The notes under the pieces: generated by a model
The model's database searches: none
Told to the model about the DNA's origin: nothing
Seen by the model: only the letters and a program-made list of their open reading frames with translations
In this document: piece by piece, positions 22,350 to 34,156 of the stretch
Numbering within the stretch: position 1 is the stretch's first letter
Layout: each line of letters begins with the position of its first letter
Made by a program: the position numbers and the translations under genes
Origin: Cryptomeria japonica
Taxonomy: Eukaryota; Streptophyta; Pinopsida; Cupressales; Cupressaceae
Assembly: GCF_030272615.1 (NCBI RefSeq)
Contig: NC_081406.1
Location: 237,813,922-237,877,921 of the forward strand
DNA length: 64,000 nt
Reading direction: 5' to 3'

Positions 22350-24250
22350 ACCTTCTGAAGGGGCAGTACCCCCAATTCACCTCTTAAATACACAAATGTA
22401 GTCTTTGGGAGAGGCTTGGTGAATATGTCTACTAACTACTTCTTACTGGAAACATGTTCCAGTGCAATCTCTTTATTCTAAACCTTTTCCCTCAAGAAAT
22501 GATACTTAAGCTCAAAATGCTTGGTTCTAGAATGTAAAATCGGATTCTTTGAAATATTGATAGCACTTGTGTTATCATAGAATATACTTACCGGTTTAGA
22601 TACAGGGATTTTGAAGCCATCTAATACATGCTTCATCTAGATTGTCTAAGTGCAGTTCATGAAAGCTACAACATACTCTGCTTCCATTGTAGACTGAGAG
22701 ATACAGCTCTGCTTCTTACTCATCCATGAGACCAGTCTACCACCAAGAAAGAATGCACCACCGGTTGTGCTTTTCTGATCATCCAGATTACCTGCCCAAT
22801 CAGCATCTATGAATACTTTCAGATTGAAATCATTGTTGTATGGGTACCACAATCCATAGTCAACTACTCCCTTAAGATACCTAAGAATCCGCTTGACTTC
22901 AACCAAGTGGGATTCTCTTGGAGTTTTCTAGAACCTTGCAGTAATGCCAATTGCATGTGCAATATCTAGTCTGCTATGTGCTACATAATGCAACTTACCA
23001 ATCATTGACCGGTATTCCTTCTCATCAACCAATGCAGAATCATCCTCTTTTGATAATTTGCAACCGATCACCATCGGTGTACCAACCAGTTTGCTATCTT
23101 CAATGCCAAAGGTCCTCAACACCTCTTTGACATATTTGGACTGAGTGATAAAGATTCCATCTTTCATCTGCTAGATCTGCAGTCCAATGAAGAACTTAAT
23201 CTCCCCTATGAGTGACATCTCAAACTCTTCCTTCATCTCATCAGCAAACTCATGACTCATCTTGTCATCTCCACCAAAGATAATGTCATCAACAAAAACC
23301 TCATAGATTAGGATCTAATCTCCTTCAGATTTCAAGTAGATATTGCTATCTTCACTTGTTCTCTCAAATCCAATCTTCACAAGATGGGAATGTAGACATT
23401 CATACCATACTCTAGGTGCCTTCTTTAGACCATATAAGGCTTTATGTAGCCTGCACACCATATCACTGTCTTCAGATAGGGAAAACCCATCTGGTTGCTC
23501 TATATACACCTCCTCTTCAAGTACACCATTTAGGAATGCAGATTTTACATCCATTTGATATATCTTGAATCATTTAAAAGTTGCATATGCAAGAAGCATA
23601 CGAACTCCTTCCAATCTGGCTACAGGAGCAAAGGTTTCTCCATAGTCTTCTCCTTCTTCTTGAGCATATCCTTTGCACACCAATCTGGCTTTGTTCCTAA
23701 TCACTGTGCCATCCTCATTCAGCTTGTTTCTAAACACCCATTTGGTGCCAATGACATTTTTATGCTCTGGTCTGGGTACCAAGGACCATGTACCTTTTTT
23801 CTCTATCTGGTCAAGTTCCTCTTCCATTGCCTTGATCCAGTCTTCATCTTTATGAGCCTCTTTGAATGATTTAGGCTCAAATTCAGAGATCATACATGAG
23901 TTTTCTCTGATCTTTCTTCTTGTAAGGATTACTGCATCCTTATCTCCTATGATCTGCTTAGGATCATGATTCAGCTTGACATACCAAGGAATAGTCTTGA
24001 CTGGTTCTTCTTGCTTTTCCTCCTCATCCTCATCTTCATCAGTATCAGCATTCACCGGTTCAAGAACACTGTTACTGGTACTTGGTTATTTGACAACTGG
24101 TTCCCAAAAGGTTGCAATCGGTTCATTTATAGCTTGCTCACTACTGGTTTCCTCCGGTTTCTCAGAGGTTTCATCAACTCTCACATTGATACTTTCCATA
24201 ATTCTCTGAGTCCTATTGTTGAAACACTTGAGAGTTTTACTCTTGGTGGA
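22350..24250 (-). pseudogene. Element A reverse transcriptase and RNase H
   Basis: RT entry segment WIKAMEEELDQIEKKGTWS and FRNKLNEDGTVIRNKARLVC, then motif [11 protein letters not shown] (near 23550) and the [12 protein letters not shown] segment. A frame with the FVDD-type box lies near 23250-23290, and the C-terminal part ITQSKYVKEVLRTFGIE at 22928-23167. RNase H follows, with ILRYLKG, FIDADWAGNLDDQKSTTGG and SQSTMEAEYV (22646-22906), and it runs on to about 22350. Several stops are TAG, at about 22428, 22480, 22650, 23170 and 23312. Stops and frameshifts leave no long frame. The function in the family is cDNA synthesis and RNA-strand removal. Confidence 0.85.
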
Positions 24251-24295
24251 ATATCCTAGGAATATTCCCTCATCACATTTAGCTTCAAATTTTCC

Positions 24296-25440
24296 CTAAT
24301 GTTCACTCCTCTTGATGTAAGATTTGCTACCAAATACCCTAAAGTAGCTAAACACAGGTGTCTTACCGGTCCAATACTCATAAGGATTTTTGTCCTTACC
24401 TTTCTTGATGAGTACTCGGTTCATTGTGTAGACTGCAGTGCTTACCTCTTCTCTCCAAAAGGTGTGAGCTACCTTTCCTTGAATCAACATGGTTCTAGCT
24501 GCTTCAACCACAGTCTAGTTATTCCTCTCTGCTAGGCCATTCTGCTGTGGAGTCCAGGGGGTAGACAGTTGCCTCTTGATGCAAAATTCTTCACAATACT
24601 TGTTGAATTCACCGGAAGTGAAGTCCCCTCCTTAATCAGTTCTGAGGCACTTGATCCTTTTACCGCTTTCCTTTTCCACTAATGCTCTGAAAGCTTTGAA
24701 CTTCACAAAGGCTTCAGACTTGTCTTTCAAGAATGTGACCCACATCATTCTTGAGAAGTCATCAGTGAGAATCATGAAGTACCTATCACCCTGCACACTT
24801 CTAGTTTTCATAGGACCACACAAATCAGTATGCACAAGATCAAGCAAGTTGTCAGCAGTGAAAGATTTACCTTTAAAGGTTGAGGAAGACATTTTCCCCA
24901 ATTGACACTCTCTGCACAAGGTATTATTCAGTTTTCTTAGCACCAGCAACCCTCTAATTGCCTTGATCTTACTAGCCTTCACAATGTTATCAAAGTTTAC
25001 ATGGCAGAGTCTCCTATGCCATATCCAGCTATCATCAAATTTAGCCATAAGACATGTACTTATATTTGCATTCAGCTGAAATAGGTTACATTTGTCTACA
25101 TACCGGTAGCCACAATTTCACCATTCTTTCCTTTGATTCTGCACACTCCATTCTTGAATTCCAGAGTGAGACCACTATCATTCAGCTGGGCAACACTCAG
25201 AAGGTTGTGTCTGAGACCATCAACCCAATATACATTGTCAGCACTACTCTTTCCATTTAGAGAGATGGACCCTTTGCCTTTGACCATGCATGGTGCATCA
25301 TTTCCAAAGCAAACCACACCACCATCATACTCTTCCAAGGATAGAAACTTTCTTCGATCACTAGTCATATGGTGAGAACAGCCATTGTCAATGATCCACT
25401 CATTGGAATTATCAAAGCGGGAGACAAGAGCCTTCTTGTC
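24296..25440 (-). pseudogene. Element A protease C-part and integrase
   Basis: The protease active site reads EWIIDNGCSHHM. Copia enzymes have D-S/T-G, so the middle residue is changed. The integrase zinc-binding region is WHRRLCHVNFDNI...CRECQLGK. The catalytic core has LVHTDLCGP (first Asp) and RTD before a TAA at about 24630. The third region, with the Glu and the VEAARTMLIQGKVAHTFWRE segment, is in another frame at 24296-24511. Integrase inserts the cDNA into the genome. With these breaks the protein cannot be made whole. Confidence 0.8.
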
Positions 25441-26437
25441 TAACACATCTTCCGTTACAACAACAAACACCAATGTCTTCATTCTCTTCATCTTCTGATT
25501 CCTCATCTGTGACACCTTCATCAACTGCAACAAAATAGTTTCTCTGGTTTCCTCCTTTGAATTTCTTGAATCTTTCCAGTTTATCCTTGTTGTCACTATT
25601 AGGATAGTTCATAGCAATATGTCCTATCCAGTTACAAGAAAAACATTTCAAAGGGAGCTTACCTCTATATTTACCAGTTCCTTTTGTAAATTTCCTGGCA
25701 AGAAGAGCTTCAAATTCCATCAGAAACTCCTCATCATCCATTACTCTGCTCTGTCTTGATTCACCACTAGTGCTTGCTTCTTTTCCTTTCTTAGATGGTA
25801 CAACAGAAGCTCTAAAAGTTGATTCAGTCTTTTGAACACTGCCATCAAAACTATTTAGCTCATATGCTATCAACTTTGCAATGATGGAATCCAGGGATAT
25901 TTTAGTCTTGTCTATTGATCTCAACTCCTGAATAGCAGCAACTCTTATTGCATAGACCGACAATAGGGATCTCAGGACTTTGCTTACCATAGTGCAATCT
26001 TCCATTTTACCACCTACACTCTTGATATCTCCGACAACAGTTTTGATTCTAATACCATACTGTTGAATGGTTTCACCTTCAACCATTTGCATGTCTTCAA
26101 ACTTTCCTCTAAGGCTTTCTTCCTTAGCTTTTTTTACATGCTCATCACCTCCATAGATATTTTCAAGAGCATCCCATACCTCTTTGGGATTTACCTTATC
26201 TTGGACATCAATGAACTCAATATCAGATAAACTACTGATTAGGGCTTCCATGACTTGCCCATTCTCCTATATCTCTCTCTTTTGATCATCGGTGAGAGTA
26301 CCGGTAGGGGCAACATAGGGATTCTCAACATAGCTCCAGTGTTGAGCACCCATGCTTCTGATGTATATCTTCATTCTATCTTTCCATATACTAAAATTTC
26401 CTTTGTTAAACTCTGGACCTTCCCTCTTCATCATCAT
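25412..26437 (-). pseudogene. Element A Gag
   Basis: The likely start is in the ATG-ATG-ATG run near 26437. The usual copia Gag core follows: KEVWDALENIYGG, LRGKFEDMQMVEGETIQQY, CTMVSKVLRSL. The zinc knuckle reads CFSCNWIGHIAMNYPN, so the final Cys of CCHC is Tyr and the knuckle is broken. An acidic EESEDEENED tail leads into the protease with a change of frame near 25440-25470. Gag packages the element RNA. Confidence 0.8.
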
Positions 26438-26494
26438 CACAATAGGATCTTTCTCTCAAGTGGTTAAGCTTACAACACAAAGGACCTGGAGGAT

Positions 26495-26506
26495 GCTTTG
26501 ATACCA
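26495..26506 (-). promoter_or_regulatory. Primer binding site of element A
   Basis: The minus strand reads TGGTATCAAAGC, the initiator-Met site with one change from TGGTATCAGAGC, two bases from the LTR end. Confidence 0.85.
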
Positions 26507-26508
26507 AT

Positions 26509-28043
26509 TGATAACTTAATGATGAATGAATAGTACCAAACCGGTACTGAGAGGGGGGGGTGAATCAGTACAGGCAAAAACACAACCTTAAACCGGTTTG
26601 TGAACTAACACCTATGCACTGATAGATAAATAGCAGCACCGGTCCTTCAACAGAGTTCAACAGGTAAAACCCAGTGTAACTGAGACAAGCAAAGACCGGT
26701 TGACACTTATCTTCACATATAATCTAACTCTTCATTCCCATTTCACCCTAATGCATGAATAGGAAATCTACCATCAAAGATGTACATATTACAGCAATAT
26801 CAACATGCATCACCACTTAATCAGAAAACAATCATAACATCACATGAAGAAAGCATCACACATGACACACATATTGTTCACGTGGAAACCCAACTAGGAA
26901 AAACCACGGTGGGGATGAATACCCACAAGCTTGTTTTTGAAATCTTTGGAAGTGTGCTCTGTTAGGAGCCTTGTCCGGTTAAAGACAGATACAATAGGAT
27001 TTGTTAGGAACCAATCATGTTAGGGATCACCCAGTTAAGGGTTAAACCCTGTTAAGGGTTAAACCCTGTTAAGGGTTAAACCCTGTTAAGTGTTAAACCC
27101 TGTTAAGGGTACCTTGTTAGAGTATTTCAAGAACTCAATAGCTAAAGGATATCAATGACTCAGTAGCTTCAAGTTACCCTATTAGAGGATTTTCAACAAG
27201 CTGGTTAAGGCTACCCTGTTAGGGTATTTCACAACTGTTGAAGTGGTAAAAAATCAACAGGTATATCAATGACCTGATAATAGCACTCAATGCCAATGCA
27301 GATCCTCTTAAGCTCCTCTTCACCTTTTGCATTTACACTCTGCAGATATAACTTCTCTCCTCTGGTCTAGTAAGAATCACGTATCTCTTCTCTTAGATAC
27401 ACACACAACTTTTGCCAACAACCTCTAAAAAAATCACAACATCGACCTTATAGGACAACAGACAAGTCGGTAGCATAAACCCTAAACCCTAGACTTGTTA
27501 GGTTTAAGGAATTCAAATGGTTCAATCCTGACCGTTGATCATACTGTATTGAATGCAACAATCTTGATCCAATCTCAAGACATTCTCCATCATTTGTTTT
27601 CCACCGATTTTATGGTGGCTGATAACCCATCACACATTATCACCATTTACAAACTTCACACATTCCTGAGGTAGATAGGAACACTCTTCTTTATGCAAGA
27701 TCCTTCACGCACACAAGGCTTACGTGGCAACACTATCTATTCTTCATTATCATGCTAACTTCATCACATAAAGTCACCTTGAAGCACTCCAACTGGAAAC
27801 CCTGAAGTTGAGACCACCAACCGGTAGTCATGCACTGCTTCCATGTGTCGGTTCCCATAACCTTATGCTAGTTCACCTTGAACAAGCACACTGCTTCACT
27901 TTGGTATAGATACCGGTTCATAGTGTTATACTGGTTCTTACATATGCTAATTCACACCTCTTCAGTGTATTGACATCAATGACAACATACAATGTCATTA
28001 TTTCCACATACCAATTCTCATACTGGATCACATAATGCCAACA
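26509..28043 (-). repeat. 5' LTR of element A (1535 bp)
   Basis: Same ends as the 3' LTR. It is longer mainly because a 17-bp unit is present four times at 27034-27101, where the 3' LTR has about one. Other differences are scattered single bases. Confidence 0.92.
27034..27101. repeat. Four tandem copies of a 17-bp unit in the 5' LTR of A
   Basis: The unit is gttaagggttaaaccct, at 27034, 27051, 27068 and 27085 (the fourth has gttaagtg). The unit includes its own near-inverse (AGGGTTAAACCCT). The 3' LTR has a single such unit, so this is an expansion after insertion or a loss in the other LTR. Confidence 0.85.
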
Positions 28044-29871
28044 AGGGGTGCCTTGCGCACCCCAGTGGCATCCATGGCACTATTCCATTGATTGGATAGG
28101 AACTTGTAGAGGTCCCTAGCCTCCTGCTTGTCCTCCTCAATGTCCGCAAAATGTTCTCTCAGTAGAGAGAGGGTTGGTGCGGAGCTGTGTAATACCTGCA
28201 CATGGAATTTGTTAAGGCCTGCCATTTGGGATTCCCAAGCCTCCATCTTGTTCTTGAGTCAGTTGACATCATCCTTGATAGTCTGCAAATCAAGCACAGG
28301 GTCGAGGTTTTCAATTCTCTATGTGATGTCCAACACATCCGTGCTCAGATTTTCCATTTGTTGAAGAGTAGGGATGCCCTGGGGATTCTCAATAGCCATG
28401 TCATCTGTAGTCTCGTCGGTCTCTTTGGGCACAACATCGGCAAGGGATTTATCACTATCATTAACCTGGTCCATCAGGGGGATAGATTGCATCACCTGTT
28501 CAACCATTTTTAACTTCAGGTCCAAGGTACCAGAGTCCAAAGCTTTGCTATCATAAATTTCCATGCCCATAAGACCCTAAGTGCTTGTGTTCATAGGGAT
28601 CGTATCCTTAACATCAATGGGGTCCTGGGTTTGTATTTTAGGGATACCCATATCAGTGGCACCAATAGTGGTTAGAACCATGGGGTTCCTCATCGTATTC
28701 ACATCCACAACATCCCCATCAGGGCCCCCCATAGTGGTATTAGGGTCCTCTTCCTCCTTGTCCCCAATGGAGTCCTCCTCGAAGTCCAAATTTTTGATGA
28801 TCAGGGTCTTCCTTTTAACCTCAGATTTAAGGGAAGGATTGTTGTTCTCAGCATCCTTAGGGGAAGAATTGTCATCAAAGACAATGCGTTTTCTTTTAGC
28901 GAGGGTTTTGCCTTTGCCCTTGGACAAGGAACAGGAAGCACTGGGAGAGGCAGATAGAGTTGAACCGGGGGAGACTGCCGATAAGGAAACAACCAAGGCG
29001 TAAGAAGGCAAGGACATGGTAGTCGTAGCAAGGCCCTCATAGGGATATTGGAAGAATCTAGGGAAAGCCATAGATAGGGCCGCAAGCTGTTGAGGAGTAG
29101 GCATGGGGGGCCGAGAGAGCGAAAGGTTCCGGGGGGGAAAAGGGCCTCATGGAATTTATACAACCTGTAAATGAGGCCCTGGTGAAGGCGGTAGGGTGGC
29201 TTATCCCCATGCTTGGGGTCCATGGTATCTTTAACAGAACTCTCTATAGAGTGTGGTAAATAAAATGGTAGACAAAGCAAATCATTGTTGTGGAAGTGAT
29301 TGAGGAGGGGCAAATGATAGTAGTATAATTCCTTATGCCTACCTTCGAGAGTGAAGTACTTCATGATCATGAAGAAAATCATGTTCCACGGGTGTTTGAG
29401 CTCCTTCTGAGCAAACCCACCTTGTAGCTTGATAGGTTCTTTGTGGTTATGGAAGAAACATTTCAAACCTTCAATGTTTTCAACATGGCCGGTACACTTC
29501 CAGCGGTGACCGTCAAGGATCAGCTTCATAGTTTGGGCAATATTCTCCTCAGAGACATCAAAGGAAATGTCACCAACTGAGACATACCTCCTAGACCAGG
29601 AGGAGGCAAAAGTAGCCGAGAGTTGGTCATCGTGGCCCTTCAAGCAATCCAAAAAATTGGCAACCCCACCTTCAACACAGAAATTCTAGACTAGGGGGTC
29701 ATTTTTAAAATCATCTGGATTATCCGGCTCATATCTAACTCTGTCGCCCCCCATATCCTCTACCAACAGAGCTCCTTTAGTCATGAAAAAATTAGCACAA
29801 ATAAATTTGCAGAGGTCCTTCAAGAAGCAAGCCAAGAAGAGATAATGGGAAGTGTGTGAGCCTGGCGTCAA
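28044..29871 (-). pseudogene. ORF of unknown function, interrupted by element A
   Basis: A traceable protein of over 550 residues. The N-terminal part (29871-29686) has a hydrophobic segment, then a TAG where a residue is expected. A folded-looking region (29652-29150) contains SWSRRYVSVGDISFDVSEEN and HNNDLLCLPFYLPHSIESS. After a frame change near 29130 comes a Ser/Thr-rich, basic, then acidic linker (29104-28577). A coiled-coil tail, with TLSLLREHFADIEEDKQEA and LYKFLSNQWNSAMD, runs into element A at 28043. The layout (domain, linker, coiled coil) resembles plant transposon-associated proteins and element B ORF2, but I do not recognise a named family. It could be a relic of a transposon ORF rather than a host gene. 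Confidence 0.5.
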
Positions 29872-30149
29872 TAAATGAGAAACGAAGTTGGGCGCATGGG
29901 AAAAATGAAGTCACTTTTAGAAATGATTTCCTAGTTATGAGGCATTAAGAGCCAGCAAATACTGGTGGCAACCAACACGTTACCAATCCAATCGTGCCTC
30001 ATCATGACTCTGCAAGCCCAAAAGAATTTCCAACACAACAACACGTGCATCATCGCCAGTCTGGCCGAATGAGTCACCACTACATCAGAAGGGATCGAAA
30101 GGATATTCCCAATATATGAATTGTGAAACCAACACCTCTAGGCTACCTC
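29872..30149. other. Spacer between unknown ORF and LINE
   Basis: The minus-strand frame can be followed with stops, but no domain is recognised. It may be the LINE 3' end or the upstream region of the unknown ORF. No poly(A)/poly(T) tail that would mark a LINE end is visible. Confidence 0.35.
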
Positions 30150-31893
30150 GAGGGAAGAGAGGAGGGTAAGGGAAGCACTTGGCAGCCTCTCAATCATTAG
30201 TAAAGATTTTGGATTTTTCTTCCTAAAGAACGAAGTTAACATGATCCAGGAGGGAATTGTGACTCCTCCAACATCTCAAACCTGAGAGGTTTAGGCCAAT
30301 GGTTGCCATGGTGCCTGCCACACTTTTTCCTTCCCTGAAGATATGCATAATTATGAACGAGTCAATCTCAGAGATGAGCCTCAGGGTGTCCCTGATGGTT
30401 CCCTCAATTGTCCAATTAAGTTTATTTCACCTTTTGATAGCATCAATGATGAGGATTGAGTCACCCTCAATGTTCATAATCTTGATTCCCATGGTGAGGG
30501 CGATGCGGATTCCCCAAGGTAAGGCCATTGCTTCAACCTGATTATAGGAATGCCCATTTAGGTTACCCACATAAGCAACAACAAGGGCCCCCAAATGGGA
30601 TCTAATAACCCCTCCACTAGCAGCCAAGCCCCCCTGGCAGCCCCATCAAAATTAAGTTTAAAATTTGTAGCCGAGGGGAACTAGACCATGTTTTGTCTTA
30701 GGAGTGTCTTAGAGAAGTCAACAAGAGAGAACGAGGGGGGAAGATTCCAGCATCTAGCAGTTTCCGAGTCCCAAGTAGAGGGGGGCTTGGATGCCATTCG
30801 AGTTTTAGAAACAAAGATATTATCAAGAATCAATTTAAGGAATCAAGAAAACACAGTTTCCACAGAGGCATCTTTGTCTTTGAATATCTTGTCATTCCTT
30901 TCCTTCCAAATACTCCATCTCACATGGGGGGATCAGCTTCCACAGTTGTTGATTAAGGGGGTTGGAACAGGGGCCTCGAAACTCCTGGGATAGATTTAAC
31001 CAATTATCATTCATAATCCAACAAATATTAAGCTTATTGTAGACCATCCCCCATAGCTCATGAGTGAAGGCACAGTGGAGGAAGAGATGAGTAGAACTTT
31101 CTTCATCATTTTTGCAAAGGATGCATCTGTTAGGGAATTGGAATCCCCACTTGACCAAGTTTTCTTGGGTCAAATTTTTGTTGAGGAGAGCAGTCCACCA
31201 GAAGAAATTAACCTTGGGGATGAGTTGGGGATTCCAAACTTCTTTCTAGATAGAGGAGTAAACGAGTTCTCTAAGTAAGCTGGTGTAGGCAGTTCGGACA
31301 GAGGGGTCCCATTTCCAAATAAATCTATCCTCCCTAGGAAATAGAGGGAGGAATATACCAACCAAAAGCTTTTGGAGCTCTCTAGCAGCAGGGAGGAGAA
31401 AGGGATGATCAATGCAACATTCCTCCAAGGCCCTCCAAGTGTGGTTGCTGAAATAATCACCGACCCTTACACCAAAGAAGATTTTGGTGGCATCCTAGAG
31501 CCTTCTCAGGGAGGGGGAAGAAGTAAGGGGTCTCTCTCCTAACTAGCAATCTTCTCAGAAGAGAATTTCCCTACCATTTCCACTAAGCCACCTCAAGCCA
31601 TGAGATAAAGGGTCCTTGCAACTCAAGATGTTATTCCAAATTTTGGGAGTTGGTGAGTAGGCCGTCGAGGGAGTGAACCCTTGGGAAGGCCCTCCTCTTT
31701 TAGAACAAAGGAAAAGTCCCCATTACCTAGGTACTTGGCCCTAATGATCCTACTCCAATTCGTATCCTTATTCAGTAGCTTCCAAGAAATTTTAGTCATA
31801 ATGGCCTTATTGAATCTTGAGATCTTACGGTTTCCCAAACTGCCCATGGCCTTTGGAAGACAAACTTTTTCCCAGCCCACCAATGCGAGCCTC
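30150..31893 (-). pseudogene. Plant LINE: RT C-terminal part, zinc-binding domain, RNase H
   Basis: Downstream of the RT core (see 56261-56620) the minus strand reads RLALVGWEKVCLPKAMGSLG and NKAIMTKISWKLLNKD (31623-31893). After a diverged stretch comes the reverse-transcriptase zinc-binding motif CILCKNDEESSTHLFLHC (30892-31173). RNase H-type segments LNFDGAARG (about 30640) and MNIEGDSILIIDAI (near 30430-30480) follow, ending in an HIFREG-type segment near 30330. These are the hallmarks of plant L1-type LINEs. Multiple stops and frameshifts show decay. The 5' part is separated by element B, which inserted at 31898. Confidence 0.8.
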
Positions 31894-31898
31894 TTCTT
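31894..31898. repeat. Target-site duplication of element B, left copy
   Basis: ttctt immediately before the 5' LTR start TGTTGGCAAATG. The same five bases follow the 3' LTR at 56256-56260, 24.4 kb away. Confidence 0.85.
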
Positions 31899-32673
31899 TG
31901 TTGGCAAATGCACACTCCAATGAGAAATTGTAGGTGATTGAAGGTATTTTCATTGATGGAAACCTTACAATCATATGATACTGGCATTCACTGGCACCGG
32001 CAGACTCTACACTAGCATACGTTCACTGGCATCGAAAAGATTTATTACCGGCACCCTAGCCTACAGGATTTTATTTATTGCAAAATGTAATTAATTGTAA
32101 TATCTTTTTGAAAGCCAACAAGGAATAATGTAATAAGGCTCATATATAAGTATGAGATCTTAGAGAACATTTGTATGTAGGATATATGATGGATATTATG
32201 TGCGAACATTAAGGAAGAGTTTGGAATAAGGTTTTGGAAGTTGCAGAGCTTAAACCGATACTTTATCCGGCATAGCAGATGCCCTTTTGTAGAAGTACAT
32301 GACATTGGATTTTTATAATCCACTTTTGTAAGTCAATGAGACTTCTCTTTTATATGTAAGCAGTGAGCTTTAGGCAGTTGCCCTTCCTACATGTGCAGGC
32401 CCCTATTGTAATAGTAATATTCTCTTATTGGCCAATAAACAAATATTGTGGGTCAAAAATCCCATCGAGGTTTTTCCCACACCATGTTTCCTCATTAAAA
32501 ATATTGTGTTATGGTGTTTCTTTCATGTTGTGGTTTTTGTTCCTATTTACTGCATTAATTTTGGTTTACCGGTACACAGTTTTGGAATGCTTTTCATTTA
32601 ATAAGTTAAAAAAATCAATTAACCGGTTAGATATTGATTCACCCCCCTCTCAGTATCTTTGGGAATCCTAAAA
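31899..32673 (+). repeat. 5' LTR of element B (775 bp)
   Basis: Starts TGTTGGCAAATGCACACTCC and ends at GGGAATCCTAAAA before attggtatcagagc. It matches 37852-38246 plus 55861-56255. It includes ccaccccctct-type and GGTTTTTCCCACACC modules found in the other copia LTRs. Confidence 0.88.
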
Positions 32674-32675
32674 AT

Positions 32676-32687
32676 TGGTATCAGAGC
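32676..32687 (+). promoter_or_regulatory. Primer binding site of element B
   Basis: TGGTATCAGAGC, an exact initiator-Met tRNA site, lies two bases after the LTR. It is shared with elements 0 and C, so one tRNA primes all of these. Confidence 0.92.
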
Positions 32688-32744
32688 TTGGTCTTCTATT
32701 TTCAAAAGCCTAACAGCTTGAGGAAGATTCTGACATCGGTACAG

Positions 32745-33709
32745 ATGGATAATCTAAGAAAGCAACTAGAAACATCTCTTGCAGATTATGATTCAAAAAA
32801 AGTGAAGAATATCAAACTTGAAGATGATCTGAAGGTTACACAAGAAATCATTCAAGGACTTCAGAAAAATATCACTATTGCTAGGAACAAAAGAAGAGAA
32901 CTTTCTAAGAAGATGCAGAGTGATGATGATGAGAAAGAAACTCTTAATGGCCTTGTGAACAAACTGAGACAAGAAAATAGTACAATGAAGAATGAGATGC
33001 AAGATATGACCATGAGATTTTGTAAAGACATTGAAGATAGAAAGAAGAATGAAGATGATATGGATAGAAGAATCAATGATGCTGCAAATGAAAATATAAG
33101 ACTCAATCATGAGAATGATATGCTAAAGACAGATCTAATACACTTGGAACATGATAAAACTTAACTCATGAGATAGAAAGATTTCTTGGAAAATGAATTG
33201 GCTACTCCAAATCAACACAAGGAGAAATTCAAGAAAAGTTCAGAAGAACTTGATGATATGCTGAAGAATTAGAAACCTAATGGAGATACAAATGGCCTTG
33301 GCTTTGAAGTTGGTGAAAGCTCTGGTACGGCAAACAAACATGATCACAACAAACTGGTAAGACAACCTAATGCTTATAAATTCAATGGAAAATACTTTAA
33401 TTGTAACAAGTACAGTCATAGAGAAAATCAGTGTAGATCTAGAAACTATCAGAATAATAATGCAACCACCGATCAATGCTCCAAATGCAATAAAGTTGGT
33501 CATTATTCAGAAAATTGCAGAATGAACATAAGATGTTATATTTGTGAAAGATTTGGACACTTATCTAATCAATGCAGAACACATACTAGCATAGGATATG
33601 GGAAAGCTATTCAGAAAAACAATGTGACTTGTTATGCTTGTGACAAGATTGGACATATTGCAAAAATTTGTAGTAGACATCACCAACAAATAACAAAGGA
33701 CCCAGTTTG
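32745..33709 (+). pseudogene. Element B ORF1: coiled coil plus zinc knuckles
   Basis: The start MDNLRKQLETS at 32745 is the first Met after the PBS that begins the heptad pattern. About 140 residues of charged coiled coil follow (to 33164). After stops TAA (33162-33164), TAG (33174-33176) and TAG (33270-33272) the same frame continues into CCHC knuckles: FNCNKYSHRENQC (first Cys replaced by Phe), CSKCNKVGHYSENC, CYICERFGHLSNQC and CYACDKIGHIAKIC. It stops with TGA at 33708. The knuckles suggest RNA binding and packaging. The coiled coil suggests assembly. That this replaces a normal Gag is inference. It is related to the ORF1 of element 0. Confidence 0.7.
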
Positions 33710-34156
33710 AAAGGTAAAGAGAAGGTTGAAGAGGTAAAGCAAGAATTTTCAAAATAATGGATTAAAAAGTCTGACATGAATGTTAGTGAAGCTATTCCTT
33801 CACCAGTAGAACAGATTATCACTCCACCGGTAGGAGATTCTTCATCTAACCGAGAAATAATCCTTTGGGGGTATAGCAACAAATTGAAAAATATGCTATT
33901 TTACCCTCGGTTGATGGTGAGAAGTTGAATTACTTCTTTACCGACAGATGAGTTAAGTTTTGACTTAACTGGCAAGCATTAAATATGGTTGTTGAAAGAA
34001 ATAACATTATAAAGAAAGAGTTTTGGTTCTTTTTCATTCACTGAGCATTCAAATCTCCAGAGAGCGCGAAATTCCTGAGCGAAAGCATCCATAGCAAAAA
34101 GTGAAGCAAATCATCCAAGCAAATCATCCTAAAGGCAGATTAAGGTATTTATAACT

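Larger units (their letters stand above)
20589..28043 (-). mobile_element. Element A: complete but dead Ty1/copia element (7455 bp)
   Basis: Two LTRs (26509-28043 and 20589-22096), a tRNA-iMet-type PBS (26495-26506), a PPT (22097-22112) and gag-pol in copia order (gag, protease, integrase, RT, RNase H) on the minus strand. The flanks are aaggg on the left and agggg on the right. They share AGGG exactly, consistent with a 4-5 bp target duplication with at most one change. The polyprotein frame is broken many times, and several active-site residues are altered. It interrupts an unknown ORF. Confidence 0.92.
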
